This document shows positions 7,019 to 11,897 of a DNA stretch of 11,897 bases, in pieces. The stretch covers positions 1-11,897 of the forward strand of contig VGEI01000075.1 in NCBI GenBank assembly GCA_016869415.1, read 5' to 3'. The notes beneath the pieces are model-generated. The model was not told the origin of the DNA. It did not search any database and was given only the letters and a program-made list of their open reading frames with translations. The DNA is from Alphaproteobacteria bacterium (lineage in GTDB: Bacteria > Pseudomonadota > Alphaproteobacteria > CACIAM-22H2). A program made the translations under genes and the position numbers. Numbering within the stretch: position 1 is the first letter of the stretch; each line of letters begins with the position of its first letter.

Positions 7019-8178
7019 CAGGCTTCGACGCCGCGCGTCGCCATGACCCGCTTCATGCGCGCCGATGCCTTCTCGGGATCGAGGAGAAGACCGGCCGCGT
7101 CAGCCAGGCGGAAGAGCTCCGCCAGATGCAGGGTCGAGCGCGTGCTTTCCTGGCCGCCGAGCATGGTGAAGTGGTCCTGGAAACCGTTGAGATAGGCAAG
7201 GAACACAACGCCTGTCTTGTAGAAGCGCGTCGGCGCCTTGAAGATGTGGCGCGACAGCGGCACCGTCGGACCCAGGATGTCATGGAAGGTCTTCTCGTCG
7301 CCGCGGGTCAGCGCACCCAGCGCCGCCGAGGCTGCCGGCGCGATGGGGTCGAAGATGCCGAGCAGCGCGTCCGAGTAGCCCTGCTTGTCGCCGGCGATCA
7401 GCTCCGCATAGTTGAAATCGTCGCCGGTATACATGCGCACGCTCTTGGGCAGGCGCCGGCGCATGGCGATCTCCTTGTCCTTGTCGAGCAGCGAGACCTT
7501 CACGCCGTCGACCTTCCCAGCGTTGGCGGCGATCGCCTCGACCGCGACGTCCATCGCCCTCATATGGTCGGCATGGCCCCAGTAGCCGGCCAGTGCCGGG
7601 TCGAACATCTCGCCCAGCCAGTGGATGATCACCGGCTCCTTCACCTGGCCGAGGATGCGGCCGTAGACCTTGAGATAGTCGTCGGGCTTCTTCGCCGCCT
7701 TCACCAGGGCGCGGCTGGCCATCAGGATGATGCGCCCGCCGGCCTTCTCGACGGCGGAACACTGCTCCTCGTAGGCCCGGATCACGTCATCGAGGGTGAC
7801 GGAGGCCGTAGCCTCCAGATGATCCGTGCCCGCCCCACTGGCCACAACAGCGCCTGGCGTGCCTCTGGCGGCGTCGACGCTGCGCCGGATCAGCTCCCGC
7901 GCGTTCTTCCAGTCGAGCCCCATGCCACGCTGAGCCGTGTCCATGGCCTCGGCAACGGCCATGCCCAGCGACCAGAGGTGCCGGCGAAAGGCGATGGTGC
8001 GATCCCAGTCGATGTCGATGTCGAGCCATGGGTCGTTGTCGGCCAGCGGATTTGGCACGACATGCGCCGCGGCGTAGGCGACACGGCTGAATGGCGGCTT
8101 GGCCGTCGGGAAGTTGCGCGGCGCCCGGGTCGTATAGGCGGCGATACCGCTGGCAGTGGGGAGGTTCAGGGTGGGCAT
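7018..8178 (-). CDS. DUF993 / dihydrodipicolinate synthase-like family protein
   Basis: A 386-residue protein recognised by the segments YAAAHVVPNPLADNDPW (35-51), RRHLWSLGMAVAEAMDTAQ (65-83) and MGLDW (86-90), characteristic of the DUF993 family. This family is distantly related to the DapA/KDG-aldolase TIM barrels. K227 in DGVKVSLLDKD is in the position and context expected of a Schiff-base lysine at the end of a barrel strand (compare GIKEATGD). This suggests a class I aldolase or lyase acting on a 2-oxo or 3-keto sugar intermediate, but I know of no firmly assigned activity for the family. GGAGC seven bases upstream supports the start. It is translationally coupled to the following epimerase-like gene by a 1-nt overlap. 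It is separated from the upstream oxidoreductase gene by 210 bp containing a palindromic repeat, so it may be less expressed than the first three genes or have its own promoter. Confidence 0.85.
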   Translation of the reverse strand: MPTLNLPTASGIAAYTTRAPRNFPTAKPPFSRVAYAAAHVVPNPLADNDPWLDIDIDWDRTIAFRRHLWSLGMAVAEAMDTAQRGMGLDWKNARELIRRSVDAARGTPGAVVASGAGTDHLEATASVTLDDVIRAYEEQCSAVEKAGGRIILMASRALVKAAKKPDDYLKVYGRILGQVKEPVIIHWLGEMFDPALAGYWGHADHMRAMDVAVEAIAANAGKVDGVKVSLLDKDKEIAMRRRLPKSVRMYTGDDFNYAELIAGDKQGYSDALLGIFDPIAPAASAALGALTRGDEKTFHDILGPTVPLSRHIFKAPTRFYKTGVVFLAYLNGFQDHFTMLGGQESTRSTLHLAELFRLADAAGLLLDPEKASARMKRVMATRGVEA

Positions 8179-8194
8179 CGTTTGCTCCGTTCAG

Positions 8195-8355
8195 TCCCTC
8201 TCCGTGCGTAGCGGGGAGAGGGAGGGGCCCAACGCGTAGCGTTGGGAGGGTGAGGTGTGTTCCCGCGTCGACCCCACCTCACCCGCTCACTGCGTTCGCA
8301 CCCTCTCCGCCCGCAAAGGCGCCACGCTTCGCGTGCGCCGAGCGGAGGGAGAGGG
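8195..8355. repeat. Composite palindromic intergenic repeat (REP/BIME-like mosaic)
   Basis: Four consecutive stem-loops fill most of the gap between the oxidoreductase and DUF993 genes. (1) TCCCTCTCC (8195-8203) pairs with GGAGAGGGA (8215-8223). (2) CCCAACGC (8228-8235), loop GTA, GCGTTGGG (8239-8246). (3) GGGTGAGGTG (8248-8257) pairs with CACCTCACCC (8275-8284). (4) CCCTCTCCGC (8301-8310) pairs with GCGGA-GGGA-GAGGG (8342-8355), the GGGA being bulged, and encloses an inner stem of GGCGCCACGC (8318-8327) with GCGTGCGCC (8331-8339). CCCTCTCC-type arms at both ends and the inner GGGTGAGGTG palindrome are typical of dispersed non-coding alphaproteobacterial repeats. It carries no gene. Its place inside an operon suggests an effect on mRNA stability or partial attenuation. 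Confidence 0.85.
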
Positions 8356-8388
8356 TCAGTTAACGCGGCGTGGCGGTCAACCCGTGAA

Positions 8389-9540
8389 TCAAATCTTCAG
8401 TTTCGGAAGGTCGATCCATTTGCGCTGTTTCCAGCTCTTCAGGCCGGCCTCGGCGAGCTGTACGCCCTTGGCCCCTTCGAGCAGATTCCATTTGAACGGC
8501 GCATTCTCGCAGAGGTGCCGGATGAACATCTCCCACTCGATCTTGAAGCCGTTGTCGTAGGTGCCCCTGCCGGCGTATTCGGTCCAGGTCTTGTAGAAAT
8601 CGATCGGCTGCGGCACGTCGGGGTTCCACACCGGGCGTGGCGTTTCGGCCCGCGACTGGGTCCAGCACTTGATCAGGCCGCTGACCGCCGAACCCTGAGT
8701 CCCGTCGACCTGGAAGGTCACCAGATCGTCGCGGCGCGGGCGCGTGCACCACGTGCTGTTGAATTGGGCGACGATGCCGTTGCGCAATTGGAACGTCGCA
8801 TAGGCGGCATCGTCGGCATCCGCCTTGTAGGGCTTGCCGGCCTCATCCCAGCGCTGCTTGATGGTATTGACGCCGAGGCAAGAGACGCTCTTCACTTCAC
8901 CGAAGATGGTGTCGAGCACGTAGCGCCAGTGGCAGAGCATGTCGAGGATGATTCCGCCGCCGTCCTTCTTGCGGTAGTTCCAGGACGGACGGTTGAGCGC
9001 CTCGGGCTGGCCCTCGAAGACCCAGTAACCGAAATCGGCCTTGACCGAGAGGATGCGGCCGAAGAACCCGTCGTCGATCAGCTCCTTGATCTTCATCAGG
9101 CCGGGCAGGAAGATCTTGTCCTGCACCACGCCGTTCTTCACCCGCGCCTTCTTCGCCGCCTTGGCGAGCGAAAGGGCATCCTTGACGTTCTCGGCCGTGG
9201 GTTTCTCGCAATAGACATGCTTGCCGGCGGCGATGGCCTGCCTGACCAGCCTGGCGCGCAGCTTGGTCGTGGCGGCGTCGAAGAAAACCGTGTCCTTCTT
9301 GTCCTTGAGCGCTGCCGCAAGGTCGGTGGTCCAGCGTTCGATGCCGTGCTCACGCGCCAGCTTCTCGAGCTTGCCGGCGTCACGGCCGACCAGGATGGGG
9401 TCGGGCATGACATGGTCGCCGTTCTTGAGGGCAACGCCGCCCTGCTTGCGGATGGCGACGATCGAGCGGATGAGATGCTGGTTCATGCCCATGCGCCCGG
9501 TGACGCCGTTCATGATGATGCCAAGACGCTGGGTGGCCAT
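8389..9540 (-). CDS. Gfo/Idh/MocA family NAD(P)-dependent oxidoreductase
   Basis: A 383-residue sugar oxidoreductase with an N-terminal dinucleotide-binding Rossmann domain (LGIIMNGVTGRMG, 6-18). This is followed by the family EKP motif (YCEKP, 110-114), whose lysine contacts the nicotinamide and substrate. The C-terminal alpha/beta domain carries D200 and H204 in LDMLCHW, the usual catalytic D-x3-H. Members oxidise or reduce hydroxyls on sugars, inositols, sugar acids and intact glycosides, often at C3. The N-terminal loop between the first strand and helix is longer than usual, with an inserted VALKNGDHVMPDP segment (36-48). The start at 9540 has GAGGTAA seven to eight bases upstream, overlapping the stop codon of the enolase-family gene that ends 5 nt before. 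Together they indicate tight cotranscription. Substrate unknown. Confidence 0.9.
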   Translation of the reverse strand: MATQRLGIIMNGVTGRMGMNQHLIRSIVAIRKQGGVALKNGDHVMPDPILVGRDAGKLEKLAREHGIERWTTDLAAALKDKKDTVFFDAATTKLRARLVRQAIAAGKHVYCEKPTAENVKDALSLAKAAKKARVKNGVVQDKIFLPGLMKIKELIDDGFFGRILSVKADFGYWVFEGQPEALNRPSWNYRKKDGGGIILDMLCHWRYVLDTIFGEVKSVSCLGVNTIKQRWDEAGKPYKADADDAAYATFQLRNGIVAQFNSTWCTRPRRDDLVTFQVDGTQGSAVSGLIKCWTQSRAETPRPVWNPDVPQPIDFYKTWTEYAGRGTYDNGFKIEWEMFIRHLCENAPFKWNLLEGAKGVQLAEAGLKSWKQRKWIDLPKLKI

Positions 9541-9545
9541 AGCGA

Positions 9546-10982
9546 TTACCTCGAGGCGGGTTCGGTGACGAAAGAGGGGCGGGGCTGCGGCATTGGCCGC
9601 ATCGCCTGCCAGTCGGGCTCGGCGCCGACGGCGAAGCCGGGGCAGGCGAGCGAACCGATGGCGAGCTGGCCGTCGGCGATCTTCAGGCGGACCTTGCCGC
9701 CGATGCGGCGATAGAGATCGGGATGGGCGGCGAGGAAACGGTCGGTTTCCCCTGCCGGCGCGCCGGCGAAACCGTCGACATAGTGATGGCCGTTGCGCTC
9801 GACATGGCTCAGGCCGATCAGATTGACCAGTGCCAGATCCTGCTGCACCGAGATGCCGGCCTGGGTGGTGAGATCCTCGGCCGACATCATGAAGCCGTTG
9901 CCCCAGCGAGTAGCGCGGGCGGCGTTGATCAGCGACTTATAGAAGCCCTTGCAGGTCTTGGACGAGATTCCGGCATAACCCAGCGCTCGGGCGCGTGGGA
10001 AGGCATCGAGCGTGTCGTCGCTCTCGTCGACAATGACAGACTTGAGCGCCGCTAGCGCCTTCACATCGCGGGAAAGCGCCTGTTGCCGCTTGATCGGCTG
10101 CTCGATGAAGATCACCGAGGCGGCGAGGCGCTTGAGTGCCGGGGTGTCTTCGATCCGGCGCCAAAGCTCGATGACGGCATCGACATCGTCGTACTGCTCG
10201 TTGCCGTCCAAGGTGGAACGATAGGCCGGCCCGCGGTCGAGCACGGCGGCAATGGCGCTGAGGCGGGCGATGTCCGCCTTGATGTCGCCGCCGACCTTGA
10301 GCTTGAACCAGGTGTGGCCGTAGGTAGCCACGACCTCTTCCAGGGTTTCCGGCAGGCCGTCGTTGACCCGGGATTTCGCGTCCGCCGCGGTGATCGGGTC
10401 GATCAGCCCGACAGTATGGCGCGCGGCGATGCTGGCGGCCGGCGCGGGGCCCGAAAGGAAGGCACCCATGTCGAAGCCGGCAAGGTCGGGAGCGAGGCGC
10501 GAAGGCTCGATACCGGGAAGGTTGATCTGCGTTGCGGCATAGAACGAGAGGGCTTCGACACGGCAGAGCGCGTCGAGCATCGCCCGGTCGAGCAGAGCGG
10601 GGCCGTAGCAGGCGATCAGAGCATTGAGCCCCAGGTCGCGGCAGATATCGATCTGCGCCAGGTAATGCGTTGCGAAGAAATCGAAAGCCGTGCGGGCCAC
10701 ACGGTCGCCGAGATAGAGATTACGCGCGGCTTTCGTCGCCAGGCGCAGCTGGTCGAAATTGTCCTCGTTGCTCAGCGCCAGGTTCTTGTCGAACCATTTA
10801 GGGGCCAGCATCTCGGCGGCCATGCCCCAGGCCGAGCGGCCGTCGGCGGTCTCGATGCGCGCCCGCACGAAAAGCTGCGGGCATTCCGTTAGGGTGACCA
10901 CGCCGAAGCGGAAGGGCAGGCGCAGCTTGACGTCGCGCTCATAGAGCTCGACCTCGCGCAAGCGGAAGGCCGGCGCGCTCAT
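9546..10982 (-). CDS. Enolase superfamily (mandelate racemase/muconate lactonizing enzyme-like) protein
   Basis: A 478-residue enolase-superfamily enzyme, roughly 100 residues longer than the common 360-400. The barrel motifs are clear: the K-x-K catalytic lysines K227 and K229 (WFKLKVGG), metal ligands D259 (LDGNEQ), E294 (IFIEQP) and D319 (IVDESD), and an opposite-face lysine K342 (ISSKTCKG) as in the MLE subgroup. These enzymes abstract the proton alpha to a carboxylate, giving racemisation, epimerisation, cycloisomerisation or acid-sugar dehydration. The extra length lies mainly between the N-terminal capping domain and the KxK strand (about 100-220) and at the C-terminus (about 420-478). 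The start overlaps the stop of the first operon gene by 4 nt (ATGA), with GAGG 8 nt upstream. With an oxidoreductase and aldolase-like neighbours, acid-sugar dehydratase is an attractive guess but is not proven. Confidence 0.87.
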   Translation of the reverse strand: MSAPAFRLREVELYERDVKLRLPFRFGVVTLTECPQLFVRARIETADGRSAWGMAAEMLAPKWFDKNLALSNEDNFDQLRLATKAARNLYLGDRVARTAFDFFATHYLAQIDICRDLGLNALIACYGPALLDRAMLDALCRVEALSFYAATQINLPGIEPSRLAPDLAGFDMGAFLSGPAPAASIAARHTVGLIDPITAADAKSRVNDGLPETLEEVVATYGHTWFKLKVGGDIKADIARLSAIAAVLDRGPAYRSTLDGNEQYDDVDAVIELWRRIEDTPALKRLAASVIFIEQPIKRQQALSRDVKALAALKSVIVDESDDTLDAFPRARALGYAGISSKTCKGFYKSLINAARATRWGNGFMMSAEDLTTQAGISVQQDLALVNLIGLSHVERNGHHYVDGFAGAPAGETDRFLAAHPDLYRRIGGKVRLKIADGQLAIGSLACPGFAVGAEPDWQAMRPMPQPRPSFVTEPASR

Positions 10983-11809
10983 GCCTGAGCCTCGATGATC
11001 CCGCGGATGTAGCCGATCGCACGCGCCGCGGCGGCCGGTCCGTCGGGGATGTAGTCGAAAGGCTCGACCGAGACGGCGCCGGCGTAGCGGTGGCGCTTCA
11101 GCGCAGCGAAGAGGGGGGCGAATTTATCGCTGCCCTGGCCCGGGCCTCGCCGGTTGCGGTCGTTGACCTGGATATGAGCGAGCAGGCCGCTGGGCAGCCA
11201 GCGGTCGACGAGCTCGGCCAGGGACTGGCTTTCGCTCAAGCCCGCTGAGCTGGTGTCGAGCATGGTGCGCACCGCGGGACTGCCGATTTGGGCGACGATC
11301 TCGGCGGCTTCGGCGAGAGTATTTACAAGAGGGGTCTGGTCCTGCGATAGCGGCTCGATGCAGTAGGCGATACCGGCCTGCTCGGCGGTCGAGGCGATCG
11401 CCGCCCAGGATTCGATGGCCCGGGCCCGCGCCGTCTGCAGCGCCTCACCTGCGGCGATGCCGCGCTGGGCCGGCGAGCCGTGGACTATGACCGTGCCGCC
11501 AAGCGCGGCGCAGAGATCGATCAGCCGGTGCATGACGTCGACGGTGCTGGCCCGGACGTTCTTGTCGGGCGTGGTGATCGACAGGCCTTTGGGTGCGACC
11601 AGCAGCCAGTGCAGACCGACAACGCTAAGGCCGTGCCCCTCGATGGTGCTGCGGATGCGGGTGCGCTCGGCCGTTCCCAGGAGATGCGGCTGCTCGCTCA
11701 GGGTGAAGGGCGCCAGCTCCAGCCCGTCATAGCCTAGCGCGGCTGCGAAGGCGCATTGCTCGGCCAGGCTCTTGCCGGCGATGACCTCGTTGCACAGGGC
11801 GATACGCAT
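10979..11809 (-). CDS. Sugar phosphate isomerase/epimerase family TIM-barrel enzyme (first gene of operon)
   Basis: A 276-residue xylose-isomerase-like TIM barrel. Candidate Mn/Co ligands are E152 (CIEPLSQDQTP), D185 (MLDTSSAG), H212 (AHIQVND) and E249 (VSVEPFDY). From memory, the spacing almost equals that of the D-tagatose 3-epimerase metal site (Glu152, Asp185, His211, Glu246), so a ketose epimerase or 3-keto-glycoside epimerase/lyase is plausible. The opening MRIALCNEVIAGKSL is a normal first strand, and no other in-frame start fits. Upstream is a -35/-10 promoter whose spacer is a palindromic operator; only 7 nt separate the -10 from the ATG. An AGGA touches the start but is too close for normal use. 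The gene overlaps the next by 4 nt. It leads the five-gene unit and is probably repressed by a regulator encoded outside the window. Confidence 0.88.
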   Translation of the reverse strand: MRIALCNEVIAGKSLAEQCAFAAALGYDGLELAPFTLSEQPHLLGTAERTRIRSTIEGHGLSVVGLHWLLVAPKGLSITTPDKNVRASTVDVMHRLIDLCAALGGTVIVHGSPAQRGIAAGEALQTARARAIESWAAIASTAEQAGIAYCIEPLSQDQTPLVNTLAEAAEIVAQIGSPAVRTMLDTSSAGLSESQSLAELVDRWLPSGLLAHIQVNDRNRRGPGQGSDKFAPLFAALKRHRYAGAVSVEPFDYIPDGPAAAARAIGYIRGIIEAQA

Positions 11810-11816
11810 GTCCTAA

Positions 11817-11845
11817 CTTGTAACCAGTTGGTTACTTAGCGTCAA
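11817..11845 (-). promoter_or_regulatory. Promoter of the sugar-catabolic operon
   Basis: On the minus strand, TTGACG (11840-11845, five of six to the -35 consensus) is followed by exactly 17 nt and then TACAAG (11817-11822, four of six to the -10 consensus). Only 7 nt separate the -10 from the ATG at 11809, so transcription would begin at or next to the start codon. Confidence 0.6.
11820..11835. promoter_or_regulatory. Palindromic operator in the promoter spacer
   Basis: A perfect inverted repeat, GTAACCA-GT-TGGTTAC (7-bp arms, 2-bp centre), lying between and touching the -35 and -10 elements. A dimeric repressor bound here would block RNA polymerase. The 16-bp AT-leaning symmetric form fits TetR- or MarR-type sites. 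It does not match the FadR/GntR pattern TGGTnnnACCA, since the half-sites point the other way. No regulator gene is in the window. Confidence 0.7.
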
Positions 11846-11855
11846 GTGTGGGGCG

Positions 11856-11897
11856 TCAGGCCTTGCGGCCGCCAGCAATCCGGCTCCAGAAGCGATT
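11856..11897 (-). CDS. Possible C-terminal tail of an upstream gene (partial)
   Basis: On the minus strand a frame enters from the right edge and reads 13 codons, NRFWSRIAGGRKA, before TGA at 11856-11858. The basic, aromatic ending looks like a genuine protein C-terminus, such as that of a membrane permease, but 13 residues cannot identify a family and a second frame is also open here. If real, it ends 46 bp before the operon's first gene, and the promoter and operator lie entirely in that gap. Confidence 0.35.
   Translation of the reverse strand, partial: NRFWSRIAGGRKA

Noticed and set aside
6098..7195. 365-codon plus-strand open frame opposite the last epimerase-like gene
   Set aside because: Shadow composition and no domain; the opposite strand encodes a complete TIM barrel with metal ligands.
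8195..8355. CRISPR array or riboswitch in the hairpin-rich gap
   Set aside because: The palindromes differ from one another, with no repeated unit separated by equal-sized spacers, and no riboswitch core is recognisable; a dispersed intergenic repeat explains it.
8257..9714. 485-codon plus-strand open frame, longer than the gene it overlaps
   Set aside because: It starts inside the palindromic repeat and runs antisense to the oxidoreductase gene, which carries the EKP and D-x3-H motifs. Length alone is not evidence at this GC content.
11820..11835. FadR/GntR-type operator
   Set aside because: The consensus TGGTnnnACCA would need the half-sites in the opposite orientation; the site reads ACCA then TGGT.

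Overview
The window reads as chromosomal DNA of a GC-rich, metabolically versatile Gram-negative bacterium, most likely an alphaproteobacterium from soil or water. The basis is the strong G/C bias at third codon positions, the gene content (LivK-type solute receptor, crotonase, DapA-like aldolases, amidohydrolase, DUF993, Gfo/Idh/MocA enzymes, a lipid A-type acyltransferase), two twin-arginine signal peptides, and a composite palindromic intergenic repeat of a kind common in Rhodospirillales/Hyphomicrobiales-like genomes. The genus is not determinable from the sequence; a Reyranella/Bradyrhizobium-like background is only an impression. No RNA gene, transposase, phage gene or CRISPR array is visible. 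No gene-free stretch exceeds about 210 bp.

Layout. Ten complete protein genes, one long partial gene (positions 1-1166) and one very short putative gene tail (11856-11897) are seen. All except the dienelactone hydrolase-like gene (3153-4025, +) lie on the minus strand. Left block (1-3041): a Tat-exported branched-chain-amino-acid-type ABC receptor running off the left edge, then a two-gene unit in which a DapA-like lyase/aldolase is followed by an enoyl-CoA hydratase. Middle block (3042-6099): the plus-strand Tat-targeted dienelactone hydrolase-like protein, divergent from the DapA-like gene. It converges on an ACMSD/amidohydrolase-2 gene, with a perfect 14-bp hairpin between them. The amidohydrolase gene follows an LpxL/HtrB-type acyltransferase gene.

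Right block (6188-11809): a probable five-gene catabolic operon transcribed leftward. In order of transcription it encodes a sugar epimerase-fold TIM barrel, an unusually long enolase-superfamily enzyme, a Gfo/Idh/MocA NAD(P)-dependent oxidoreductase, a DUF993 aldolase-like protein and a second sugar epimerase-fold enzyme. The first two genes overlap by 4 nt, the next gap is 5 nt, the third is followed by about 210 bp holding the repeat, and the last two overlap by 1 nt. A good -35/-10 promoter lies just upstream of the first gene, with a perfect 7-2-7 palindrome filling its spacer. The -10 is so close to the ATG that the mRNA may be leaderless.

The inferred theme of the right block is oxidation, epimerisation, dehydration and retro-aldol cleavage of a sugar, glycoside or sugar acid. 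The substrate cannot be read from the sequence. This five-gene set is the best candidate for an undescribed pathway in the window.
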